Assembly (NCBI RefSeq): GCF_037975245.1
Contig: NC_092583.1
Location: 16,578,764-16,642,763, forward strand
Reading direction: 5' to 3'
DNA: 64,000 nucleotides
Origin: Apostichopus japonicus
Taxonomy: Eukaryota; Echinodermata; Holothuroidea; Aspidochirotida; Stichopodidae
This document shows positions 23,201 through 35,072 of this stretch, piece after piece. Within the stretch, counting starts at the first letter, position 1. Each line of letters opens with the position of its first letter. The position numbers and the translations under genes were made by a program. Under the pieces are notes generated by a model, which was not told the origin of the DNA, ran no database searches, and was given only the letters and a program-made list of their open reading frames with translations.

Positions 23201-26200
23201 CATTGACAATAAAATATACAAGATGTTCATTTCAGATACCAATATTATTAGTCATTTTAAGTTACTTTATTTTATTTGCTACATTTGTACAAAATGCAGT
23301 TTCATAATGAAAAGTTTGTGTAGACAGATGGTTGAAACAGAATTGTTCATAAACCTTGTAATTGTGTAATAAAAGTGTAATTTGATGCAGTATGTTAATG
23401 CATTGAATAAAGAAACAAAATGACATTACATACATACATAGCAGGGGATAAGTGAAATTTTAATTTTTTTTTAGCAATCTTGAAGACTCTTATACAATAT
23501 TATAGTTCTTGTACAAAATATATTTTTGCACTTGTAAAGAAATTTGCTCATATTGTATAGAATTTTGTTATGCAAAACTGCATATGAAACATCATGTTAC
23601 AAAATGTCCATCTGCTGGAATCCATCATCAACTTACCAAAGAACATTGGGATGTCCAATTTATCTTCGTTATCTACTTTTCTTCTGAGCATGACCAGATA
23701 AATGGCATAGAAAATGCTGCTACTCATACCCCAGGCAGCTCCCAGCTGATAATCTCCCAGCTCTGGTTCCTTTGAGAATACGACCAGGAATACTCCTGCA
23801 ATACTACAGTAGTACAAACAAACGAGGAGAAGTAAATGATACTCACAGGTGGAAAATACGAAGATAAATGTACATGTAATCGGTTCTTTGGTTAAAAATG
23901 TGAGAGTCCGATCCCAAATGATATGACATTTTATGCATTATTTATAACAACTGCTGTAACAAATGAAAGAACTGTAATTTTCCTGAAAGTGCTTTTCTTG
24001 AGTGAAAACTTTGAAAATAGATGAAGTCATGTGATGACAAGATGAAAGATTCTTACATGTGCATCCATGATAGGGTTATGCGAGTTTGTGGTAAGGGTGG
24101 GAAGAGGGGGGGGATTTGATTTTCAAATACCTATTTAAGGGGAAAGGAGTCACATATAAATCTAGGTTATATAGAAGTAGATAAGAGAGAGTAGAATACT
24201 CACCATGCAAGTACTGAAACTAATTTAGTTAATGTGAATTTATCACCAGGTGAACTGGGAAAAACTCCTGCTAATAACAAGGTGAAAAGACCTGTAAGGG
24301 ACCAAAAAGAAATCATTTTTTAAGAAGAAAACTACTTCAAATTTAAAGTTGAAGATTTCCAGATACTACTAGTTTGATTCCATGTATTTACATTTTTATC
24401 CAGTCATAGCTTCTTCCATCATAAATTTAACTTTCATAAGCCAATAAAAAACTTACAGGGATATTACAAACGAACTGATAAAAAGGAGAGAAGTTTTGAC
24501 TAGAATGACATTTGAACCAATGACCTAGGGATTGTGAGCCCTGTCCTCTACTAACTCAGCAATCCAGCCTTTTGTTTTTTGGTTTACTCCAATTTATTTC
24601 AATTTCATGCATTTTACAATATTAAAAACGTCACCCATTTCTTTGCTAGGGAGTGCCAGCCAGAGCAGTTTCTTGTTTAATGTGGTACTAGGGATTACAC
24701 CCGAATTTTCATTCAATTAAACCAAAAAATCAGCATGGAAGGGATTTCAAGGGACATTTGGCCTTTTTTAAGTAAATTACTTAAGTAAATCAACAACGGG
24801 AAGCACACCAGGGAATTACAAACGAACTTGAAAATAGTAAACAAATTCTTGATAAGGAAAGTTGAATGAAATTAAAACTTAAGACCTCAATTTTTCAATC
24901 CTAGAGGTGTCACCACAGTAACCAACTGTTTGACTTTGAAAACATTTCTGCTTAAATCCTGAAAACCTCAGATCAGCTTACTGTTGAACAATATCGATGT
25001 TTAGCCATTTTGCAGCTGAAAATTATTTTCAAGATATCAATTTTAACATTTGAAACTTTCATATAAGGAGAGATAGTATGACTTACTTGAGGTGGATGAG
25101 GCTGTGGTCATTACCACAGGATTTTTGTCATTCATGGCTTTATGGTATGAAAAATTTGCCAAGAACCACTGAAAAATGGAAAAAATTTCAGTTAAATATT
25201 CCACATGATGATAGTCTATAATAGTACATATAGAGAAGAATATGGAGGTGGAAAATCTAACAAGTGGTGCATTCAGAGCAGTTGCCCCTTTCCAAAAAGA
25301 AAGAGAAATTCCACCCTCAAAACGAAAAGAGGGGGGGGGGTGGAGGAGAGAAGAAAACAGTAGAGAAACAACAAGAAGGTGCTTTAATTCAAGACCAAAC
25401 TATAAAATATGATTGTGAAAAGCATAACAATGGTGGATATAAGCATTGCATGAACTTATGGTGCTAATTTGTGACAAACTGACTTTGATATGTTGTTTTT
25501 TTGCCACTGCTGTGTTTTCACTGGTTTTGTAGTTATATGGCACGTCACCTGCTATATTTATAACATGCAGCTTAAGGCAAGAAACCCTATAGTGTATTGT
25601 CTACTGTACACATCGATGTAAAATGTAAAGGTTTGAATGTTGATACAGAACTATCAAGATTTTAGGTGTGATGTTGAAGTAAAATACCATTTCTTTAGGT
25701 GTGATTTCTGAAGTAAAATACCATTTCCTAAAATAAGTTTCCAGTTAATTACATAACATGCTACAACAGTCTCCAGTACTCACCACCATACAAAACATAA
25801 AGCTAATTTTTGCGACATCTGTTACAGTCCACTTATATGATTCTATGATGGACACCTTAGCAGCCTGGGTGGCCTGGTATGACATCCGTGCTAACATGGC
25901 TTCATCTGCCTGGCAGTCTGACCAGAAAACAAATATGAAAATATCAGAATGTTTGTCAGATCTTACTCACTTACTCTTTCTGCATAAATTTATTGCTACA
26001 AAACTGGAACATAAAACCATACCATTCTTTTGTATATATTGATCTTATATATTCATTCATTCAGCATCCAGGTCAACGAGTTGTTACAAAGACATCAATG
26101 GTTTCTACTTTTATACTGCAGCACAGTAAAATAGTAAAAGAGATTTACCTGCTAAATGTCTCACTTCCATTAAATTACTAAATCTGACATGAACCTGAGA

Positions 26201-28512
26201 ATCTGCAAAGGACGGAAAAGAAACAAGATTTACATAAAATTTTAAGTTCCACATATAACCAACAGTTAAGAGCAGGTAATGTTTGCAACCTGCCATGCAA
26301 AATAAATTTAAATGAAATAAATTGCTAATTGTTCTGTTAATGCTACAACAGACCTATACCAAGTTTATACCTACCTCAAGAAACAATTTAACTTTACAAC
26401 ACAATATAGATGCAGTATATGTTACTTGCCAACAGCAAACAGACTTAGAATATTGAAGGCAACGTTTATAAGCTCCATCAAATTATTGTCTATAACCAGA
26501 TTCGGACCAAAACCTTAGGAACACCTGTGCTTAACCAAATGAGCTATCCATCCTACAGTTGGTGGTTAACTATACTTATTTCTTTGCCAGTGAAAATAGA
26601 GTACCTAACAGACTTTGTTACAAGGTTAAATTTGTATAACCTAGAAAATGGCAAGCAAGGGATTGTTTTGAAGAACAGCTATCTTTGAACACTTAATTCC
26701 TTATTTCTGAAATTGTCAATATTTGACAAGTGAATACCGACCACAAATCGTAAGAAACTGACAACTAATCAAAAGATATGAAATAAGGGATGTGGCCAAA
26801 GAGAAGAAGATGCTTGAAAGTGATTTCAAGTCATATAAAAAGCTACCTGGATTTTCTGTTTCCATGTAATCTTCTTTGTCACTTTCGTCAAACTTGACAG
26901 GTACGTACAATGGATCACTCTGGGAAGGAACAAAATATTCACACCAAATACAAACAGCCAAGCCTTAAACGCTGATATCTTCAAAACTGTGATGGAAAGT
27001 TTCATCACTGTTGTGATCTCAAGGACATTGACAGGAAATCATGAATGTTTTTGCAGTGTTTGAAAAGGATCGCTGGTCAATCAAAATCAATTATGAAAGA
27101 AGTCTATCATGTTCATTTTGCTGATATAACAAACGTAAAATATCTTTTGACAGCATTTGCAATTTATTATGGTCAAATGACAGCCATATTTAAAGTTAAA
27201 TTCTAGAGAAAACCAGTTCTTACCAGAAGTGGTTCTGTCGGCGGAATGTCTGGGGCTTCCTCGTCATCACTGGAATCAGATAATGAGAAAGGCTGGAGAA
27301 ATAGGAAATGAAAACACATAACAGACTACTTTGTAAATAAAGAAACCACATTAACTATTATCGTAGTAAAGTTTTGCTTGCAGTTTTCAGTGATAAAGCT
27401 CAGAAATTAATGTCCTTCAGACAAAAACCAAACCATATTCTCTGGCTTATATGACAGATCTATATAACAATTAACCCCCATCCCTCCCCTCCCCCCTTCA
27501 CCCCTTACAGATAAGAAGTTCCTTGTTCTGCTTGGGAGATATCCAAGATACATGTCATAGTGCCACTAGGACCTGAAACCTTTTCTTTCTCTATGTTTTA
27601 GTTTTTCATATTTTCAAGTTAAAATGTTAACAGTGTTGACACTGAAACCAATATGCCATCCATAGGTCATATCAGCAGCTTCAGATTCAGTATTTTATAT
27701 TCAAGATTTTAGATTCAGTCTTCTCAAAACCCATCTCCATTACAGAAAATAAACATTGTAATAAATAAATAAAAACATAAGAAACATGAAGTACATGTGG
27801 CTTGATGATGTCATATGTGTGTAAAAGCATTAAATCTGTGATACTTTGCAATGGAACAAGATTTAATGTAGCTGTTTGGGGAAGATGTGCATGGCACTTA
27901 TCTCTATCAAATACACCAATATGATGACATCGTTTGTGTCTTCATTAAAAAGTGTGTACATACTACTTACCAATGACTTTGGTCTGTTGAAACAATCCAA
28001 ACACTGGCGTCTCCATGGTTTCCAAAATACAAAGCCCACAAGGTATAACATAAAGAGGGATGTCTCAAAGTAGGTGGCAAAAAATGGCTTGTTGTTCACG
28101 TAATTAAAATCTTTGAAGATAGACTAAGAAAGGGTGTAAAAATAACAGAAGAAATGTGAACACACTTGCATGCTTCTTTTTCAACCTAAGCTGAAGGTAG
28201 TGCTTACCTCAGGTTACATCAAAGCAGACTGAATCAAGTTTTGCTTTCTTTTGTAATGAAGTTAAATATCAATTCCTTGGTATGAAATATTTTAGTATGA
28301 CATTGACATTCTCATATTACAGATTAAAATTTTCACCGGACTTCATGGTTGTTTGTGTCCACTCCTCAGCTACGCAGTAACGATATATCTTAAACAAAAT
28401 GTCTCACCGTGGTCAGTTCTCCTGAGATCACCCAAATGATGACCACAATCAATAGAAGGCAGAACCCCAAAAACAATCTTCTATGAGGAGGAAGGCCGCT
28501 GGTCAAACTCAT
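20271..28512 (-). CDS. SLC35F5: SLC35F5, solute carrier family 35 member F5 (DMT-superfamily membrane protein)
   Basis: Thirteen exons join in phase: 28512-28408, 28123-27971, 27292-27224, 26919-26847, 26202-26149, 25905-25784, 25168-25087, 24291-24204, 23803-23637, 23064-22905, 22370-22280, 21162-20990, 20361-20271; 475 residues (human about 523). Family blocks are clear: [125 protein letters not shown]. About ten membrane helices flank an acidic cytosolic loop (exons 3-4). The substrate is not established in this family. The last coding junction uses ACA|GTGAGT, and the conserved tail ([14 protein letters not shown]) is only reached by splicing there; without splicing, translation stops at once at a TGA overlapping that donor. 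Confidence 0.95.
24455..24570 (-). mobile_element. tRNA-derived SINE in an SLC35F5 intron
   Basis: Read on the minus strand: an A-box region (TGGATTGCTGAGTTAGTAGA), an anticodon-arm-like GGGCTCACAATCCC, and a B-box-like TGGTTCAAAT, spaced as in a tRNA. The downstream unique part ends in GTTCGTTTGTAATATCCCT, which recurs in the copy at 24800. It is too diverged to be a functional tRNA gene. Confidence 0.65.
24800..24935 (-). mobile_element. Second, more decayed SINE copy
   Basis: Shares the tail AGGGA(T)ATTACAAACGAAC (plus-strand reading) and a degenerate tRNA-like head (ACAGTTGGTTACTGTGGTG on the minus strand) with the 24455 SINE, in the same order and orientation. Confidence 0.45.
25661..25729. 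repeat. Two-copy tandem duplication of about 34 bp
   Basis: TTAGGTGTGAT followed by GAAGTAAAATACCATTTC occurs twice head to tail, in an SLC35F5 intron. Confidence 0.85.
26494..26553 (-). mobile_element. tRNA-like SINE head in an SLC35F5 intron
   Basis: On the minus strand, TGGATAGCTCATTTGGTTAA matches an A box and GGTCCGAATC a B box, about 30 bp apart, as in tRNA-derived SINEs. Acceptor-stem pairing is absent, so it is not a working tRNA gene. Confidence 0.6.
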
Positions 28513-30200
28513 CCTGTCAGGTTAACCTACAGAAACCTACAAGAAAGATTAGAATACAATAGTCATAACAGTTAAGTTACAGCACTTTTAAAGGGTTTAC
28601 ATTTGAGTGGGTGTTGATCTGGAATATATGACTGAATTTTGTCTATACAAGTTACAGGTAACTTCTTTTCTCACTTTTTGAAAGCTTACAGGTACAGTTA
28701 AGTTCTATAAGCCCAAAGTTTTTTTTTTTTACTTCTTCTTTTGTATTGAAGTTACACTTTATTTCATTTAAGCTTGTCCTTTTTTCACTCATAGTAAATA
28801 AGTAAATGGAATGAAACACTAAGTGCAACCATTTGCTCAAGAAGAGAAATTTATGAAGCAATTCACCACATAAATTTATACTCACTCTTAATTTGTTCAG
28901 AGACACCTGTTTATGCTCTAATCTGCAATCATTAGTACTCAAGTCTACTGAGCCACAGGTACCAGATAATCAGCAATATACGTGTAATAGCTCACAGTGC
29001 ATAGACCTTGCTAACTAGAGACTTAAACGAGGCGAGGGATCAGTAACAATTCGGAGCAGAGTACTCACAAGAAACTAATCTACTAAGTATAAAGGGGGGG
29101 GGGGCGGGAATGGGGGGGGTATGTTTTTCATAACAATTCGCTGACATTTTAACTAAAACCTACCCAAAATGTAGCATAAGGCACAGTTTGAGCCATCCCT
29201 TGGAAGAAACAAACCAGTTACGTAGGCTGACTCACCCCAAGGTATATATGCTACAAAATATTTAGGCTATATTTGAATAAAGCCTTAAACTAAAGAATGA
29301 CAACAAGTATTTACATTTCAAAGAACCGCAAGATGTCAAGACGATAGAACGGCCAAAGTGAGGTTAGGCTTGTAACCCAAGCAAGAACAATTTTATGCTG
29401 GACTTGCAGCATAAATTTACATTTCTGACTTCCGAAATGCTTCATTCTGAGCATTGCATATTAGATTGATCAGATAGCCCAACTTTTAGGCATACAGACC
29501 TATTTGAAAAAGTGATTATACTTTTCTCATAATTTTGTAACAAACTAGAAAATGTTGACAGAGCAATCTCTGTTTTGAGCATTCTTCATTGAGCATCTTC
29601 TTGAGCATATTCATTCTTGAGCATTCTTGTTGACAGAGCATTCTTGTTATACTAGGCCTACATCAGCTGCAATATGTGTTCCTTGACCAGATTTAGCCTA
29701 CTAAAGTAATAGGCTTTGCCAAACCAGATTTCCTTATCAGCCAAATACAGTAAATGACAAATCTGGGTCTAGCCTAGGCTCAGTCATATTCATAACATGT
29801 TGCTACTTTGGCCTAGGCGTACCTCTTTTCGATTAGTATGGTAGACTCCACCGCCAATTAACATTTTTTTTTGTCTTTTCCTTTATGTAGGAATTCTGTG
29901 TGGCATACTTTGGGGGCCGTGGGCCTTTTGTAGTCTGACACAGAGTCTTGACCACAGCAGGCCTTAATATTCTGCGTAAGGCTAGGCCTACGTTAGGCTA
30001 TGGCACTTCAATGCTGTTGTTCAATACAGAGCCCATCCCACCAAGTTGTTTATAATTTAAAATCTCACCTCCTAGTACGAGCAGCTCCTCCACACTATTT
30101 ACCTGAAAGTTGACATTGACTCATTTGTAACCTAACTTCTCTTCATGAGAAGAAGTTGCTTTATTTTCAGGTGAGACGTTTTCGGCAATAGCCTAACACT
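28513..30200 (-). promoter_or_regulatory. SLC35F5 5' region with probable non-coding first exon
   Basis: Upstream of the ATG are acceptor-like sites (CTTGTAG and CTGTAG just before GTTAACCTGACAGG), so the leader is probably spliced. Donor-like CTAGGAG|GTGAGAT near 30069 and CTTTCAG|GTAAAT near 30111 on the minus strand are candidates for the first exon. A tandem-like cluster of GAGCATTCTT lies at 29577-29640, and a poly-G run at 29093-29118. Promoter placement is inferred. Confidence 0.3.
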
Positions 30201-31800
30201 GGTTCAAACAGTCGGACTGCTTGGCATGAATTAGCAATACATGGCAACATGACGTACATTGTGGTGGTTATACGTGACTGAGTCATCCCAAGGCTATTCA
30301 GTAGAGGTTAAAGCACTTTTAAAGGTAGAATCCCAGTACTCAAAGTCCAACATCCCTGTATAGACAACATGCGCAAAGGTATTCCTTGTTTGTTTGGTTA
30401 AATCAGGAGCCCCTATATATTCACTTTGCACACGATTAATTTTCGAAACATTTCCTGAGAACCAGCTCCGTGAGGGATTGCATCTTTTCGGACCCCTAAC
30501 TCCTAATTAAGTCTCCAATGCAACACCGTATGGCTGTATAAATTTTCGTACAGATCATCTGGGCACCCATTGGAGATTGTGGTCGAAAGTGTTTTCTTGG
30601 GGATTTTTAAAGTTTTTTTTATATGCATGCAATAGGTGTTGAATAGACAAAGTACACGAGCATATGCTGCTGGGGCCATTGGACCTACTTTAAGTACCGG
30701 GTTTGACCCCCTTCCGATGCATGAATACTTTTTCGTATATTGGCGTCATATATGCACGTACCCCTGTTAGATTGGGATGACAACTATACGTGTTGACCTA
30801 TACAAATATTATGGCCCTTGCAGTTTCAATGAATCCTAAATACCAACTTTATCAGACCATATCACGTATTGTGATATTCCTTATAACTATTTAGATATAT
30901 TAAATAACCGTAAATGTTATTCGGCATACCCTTCTCCTATCTCACTTGACCTAAGTATTGCCATTTATTTTTACCTTTAATTTATAGGTTCATGGTTCAA
31001 CTAAACGGACCATGTAATATACAAGTCCTTGGACCCTGGTACAGCTGAGGTAGCCTTGAATGTTAACCATCCCGCTTGTACCCCACAACCGACGTCCTGG
31101 TGCTTATAATGTATGTCTGGTATATTTTAAAAAGGCATTAAATTTAGTATAAATACAGGTACCGTAGCTGAAGGCTTTAAACTCTTAAGTGACGCCAAAG
31201 TCATTAATGTATTTTGTAGAAAATGTTCTTTAGTATGAAACAACTTTTGCCGCATCGGAATAGTTAGGCCTACTGATAAGTGCGAAGCGAGCGAGCAAAT
31301 TAGCGAGTTTACCATTTTGTAAAATGATAGCATATGGTCTACCATTGTTGAGAACATTGTTCAGTCTTAATTTCCAGAATAACAACGGCAGTATACGTTT
31401 GCTCTTTAAATACCTATTTGATGAAAACAATAACTATACATAGCGGGCCGTGTTTTCAAATATTGGCCAATTATATGGACCCGCGCATGTTATTGCAGAC
31501 CTTAATTGTACCCCTTGATGTAAGATTAATGAAATTGATATGAAATTGCAGCGAAAAAGGCGGCCATGACTTTTCTTCTCGGGAGGATGCCCCAAACCAT
31601 GGGTATCGCACTCAACAACGACCACACGTCAGCCACGCGTACCCTCTTTCGTTATAAATTTTGATCCGCTAATGGCCCCACCATAATGATTTATGCCCTA
31701 CACCTAAATCAGTCACGTGAACTTTGGAATTTATACTTTCTTCTTTTTACTTTTAATATGTAAATTTCAAAAGTGTTTATTTCAAAATATCAATCGTTTA
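30200..31800. other. Intergenic, no gene seen
   Basis: AT-rich sequence with short open frames that lack splice signals or any family resemblance. Nothing supportable was found. Confidence 0.5.
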
Positions 31801-31803
31801 CTT

Positions 31804-32083
31804 CAGGCGCGTAGCGAGGAATTTGCCGAGGGAGGGGCGAATCCTGTAGGGAAACTTTCTAAGCGTATAGCGCCCATCATGAGTTGGCGAGAAGCGTACA
31901 AGAAAATTTTGGCCGACGATGCCTCCCAGATCGCTGGAAATGGCACTCCCCAGGCCTTGTGAGTTGCTTCTTAGCATTTTCTATTTTGACATTTTTAGCG
32001 ATATTATAAAAAATATATACAAAAAATATGCTCAATGGGGGGGGGGGGCGGTCGTCCCCTTCTCCCCCCTGGCTACGCGCCTG
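31804..32083 (+). mobile_element. hAT-like MITE, 280 bp, family with GGCGCGTAGC ends
   Basis: Inverted ends CAGGCGCGTAGCGAGG and CTGGCTACGCGCCTG. The interior contains TTCTAAGCGTATAGCGCC, AAAATTTTGGCCGA and GATCGCTGGAAATGGCA, all shared with the reverse-oriented copy at 40989-41323. The flanking octamers GTTTACTT and GTTGATAT agree at only 5 of 8 positions, so the target duplication is decayed or absent. No transposase. Short open frames inside are element sequence. Confidence 0.75.
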
Positions 32084-32510
32084 GTTGATATCATTAATTA
32101 ATTCTGACTTTTTACTAGAAACTTCTTATATATTTCAAAATGTTGACTTCTGTATTTAAAACTGTTGGCGTTTCAAGCATCGACTTTCCTTTCGAAATAT
32201 CGACTAATTAATGTATCTCAAGCGTTCCATTATTTCGAGTCTTCGAAATTAGCATTTTTCATATTGAATTTGGATTAATTCCTTGAAATTTCAACTTTTG
32301 GCAAAATATCAAATTCCTTGATTAGAACGGCAGTAAGTAGGTCCACATGCATAAACTCTTGACAGTTTTGATGCATATCTGCGAAATTTAGATGGATTAT
32401 GTGGTATGTGAAACGAGAAGTCCGAGATTTATTCCTTAGTATAGCTTTCGTTTTGCTGATGCAAGATCCATGCAGTTCCTTTGCCAGTTGGGCTATATAC
32501 TGCTATGTCA

Positions 32511-32539
32511 GTTGCGGTAGCAACAGTTGCCATGGATAA
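32511..32539. promoter_or_regulatory. Two adjacent X-box-like (RFX) motifs
   Basis: GTTGCGGTAGCAAC (32511-32524) and GTTGCCATGGATAA (32526-32539) both resemble the RFX consensus GTTGCCATGGCAAC. The first is an exact 5-bp inverted repeat. Tandem X-boxes suggest a regulatory site, classically for ciliary genes, but no gene start is evident close by. Confidence 0.35.
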
Positions 32540-32949
32540 TTGTTAATTTTCCTGAGTAGTTATACTCTCGTGAGTCACCTTGGTAGGGTACCCAGATGAC
32601 CGGAAGTTCATTTGAAATCAGTGATTGCTAACGATGATATGCAACTCCGTGGATTGCCCTCTTTTCATTGTTATTGAAAGGGCGTGCAGGTGCAAGTGAT
32701 TGTTAGCTGCATACTTGTTAAGTCTTAAACAATTAGCATTTTCCTTACTTTGTCAACCTTCATACTGAAGCTAGACACCTATAGGCCTAGCCTGGTAATA
32801 TTGGTCGAAACTACTGTACGTATCAGTTGGGGCCTAACAAGGCCTAACAATTACAGTGTAACAATTAACAGTAACATCCAAAACGTATACGAAGTTAACA
32901 GTTGAGGGATGAGGCTGGTGGTGGGGGCGGGGGGGGGGGTGGATCTTAG

Positions 32950-34055
32950 ACCACCCTTTTTAGTAATTAAAATTTGCCCAGGTGAGGTGAGAAAGTATAA
33001 TCTAACCAGGTTTTTGCTAATAAATACTTTATACTTTAAATATAAATACTTTATGACATATATGTGGGCTATTTTCGTCCACCCATCGTAAGTTTAGACA
33101 ACCCTGGTTCTAACTTCGGCCACGCAGTGATTCTATTTACCAACAGCAGATACACACCTCATTAGTGTGGTGGACGGATAGAATGAGACAAATTTGAATG
33201 CTGGAACTACAATTTTGTGCTAATAGCTTGAAAACGTAGATCTACGAAAAGGCGGCGGCATTTGACGACAGCAGAAATTGACTCATATTCACACCTCCCT
33301 CTGATCTGCTAATTTTAATGTCACATACCTACAAGCTGTAAAATTTGCATAAATTTTTCATATGGATTTTCAGTGTATTTCAAACAAATCCAACATCAAA
33401 AGATACCTTAATATTTGTCTGCTCTAAATACTGATTTAAAACCCAAAACATAGCACTAAATTTATATTAGCAGATGCTAATAAACTTGATTAAACAAAAT
33501 AAATGAAATGGATGGTCAAAGATAGTAGCCATGCACATGTTAATGAAATCATGATGTTAATTTGGACACCCCTTATATTAGAATAAAGTAGCAATTTGAA
33601 GAATATGTATGCAACTGATGAAGGTTGAGCATGTTATATGTCACATATCTGAAACAAATCAAACCATTTTCCTGTCTTATTTGCATGTATATTGATCTTT
33701 GAATTTCATTATTACTATAAAGAGAGCATTGTTTTATAGTCAGATGGCAATACATTTGGTTGCATATGGATAGTGAAAACTTATTCTTTAATATGCAACC
33801 AGCTGCCTGAGTTTTTTTTTTAAAGAAATTTAATGATAACTGGGATTGCAATGGTACGTCTCTCTCAAGTCCCACATGTACAAAGAAAGTATATTCACTT
33901 GGATCTCATTACTTTGCACGTAGGTATTTAATGGACTTTAATTGACGAATCCTAAACAACTTTATTATTTAAATCCCTGAAGTAATTTCTTGCTTGTTTC
34001 AATCAACACTCTTCGCCACAGATCCTGCAAGCCTATACCTATCCAAGGATCATAT
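32950..34055. other. Intergenic, no gene seen
   Basis: AT-rich with no supportable coding, RNA or element feature, apart from the G-rich run near 32920-32942. Confidence 0.5.
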
Positions 34056-34059
34056 TGAA

Positions 34060-34346
34060 CTATGACATCATTCCTTCCAGGTCACCCTTCTCCTCAAAGA
34101 CATAGTCTTTAATTAAACCAGATGCCTGAGCAACTTTCTCCCATGTGGTTATCGGATGTCAAATGCATGCCCTTGCACTAGGTGAGTACACATCCAGGCC
34201 AGCTGGGGGCCTATCTCCTTCCATATTGTGAAGACTTTGGTTAGATACAGTTTATTATGCACTATCAGCTCACTGGGCTCTTGCCTTTGGCATTTGAGGA
34301 AGGACTTCTCCAAGCATTCCCAAATATGTCTAACATTTCGTGGGGG
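34060..34346 (-). pseudogene. Decayed coding relic of unknown family, one frameshift
   Basis: A minus-strand frame from 34346 reads as coherent protein (FLKCQRQEPSELIVHNKLYL, FTIWKEIGPQLAWMCTH) up to a stop near 34158. Another frame picks up at the same point (TTWEKVAQASGLIKDYVFEE) and runs to a stop at 34060. The amino-acid composition, charged and Trp-containing on both sides of the break, is unlike random AT-rich translation here. I cannot name the family; a transposon protein or a processed gene copy are both possible. Confidence 0.4.
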
Positions 34347-35072
34347 TTATCAAATCCATTGGATCCCGTTATCTCTTTTATGGTGACATCAACTGATGCA
34401 CGACTTAATTACTGATAACTGAGGTGATGTACGTATAGCCCTCAGCTAGATGATTCTTTGTCATATTTTATTATCTATTTAAACAAAGAGATATATAATT
34501 ACTTTGTGAACATCATTATCTTGTAAAAGGGATTTGGTGCAATGGCTTTTTTTATATCAATGATTCAAGAAGCAATTACCTTGTGCTTTTGTGCATCTTT
34601 GTGCATCCTGGCAGTTTTAAACACTGCAACTGTCCCCAAACTGTAATATTTTTACCCATACCAGATAAACCACTGAAACAGCATTTGTACATGACATTTT
34701 GCTAACCAGTGGCTCGTGTTTTGAAACATACTTCTCCCCAAAGTTCATATACAGGAAATGTTTCAAGTATTTGTTAATTCCATGACCTTACAATTCACTG
34801 CAAGGACAAACATGGTACCCTTGTTATACTGTGGTTTGTCAGGGCATATCAGAACACAGATTGTCCCTTCATTCTCTAATTTAATCCTCCCCAATGACAA
34901 AATTTGCTGAGGTTAAATTAACTGATAAAATAGATTTTAAATCTTGTAGCAATTACCTTTTTGTAGCATGCTGAAAGTTTGGAGACAAATATTAACAACC
35001 TTAAATTAATAAGTAACAGGCATATTCAATATAGTAGATGAATGGAAGCTACTGCCATGCTCCTCAAGAATA

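Noticed and set aside
23548-23636. Extension of the minus-strand frame beyond SLC35F5 exon 9
   Set aside because: The residues after MFFG are intron read-through past a consensus GTAAG donor; the conserved protein continues at 23064.
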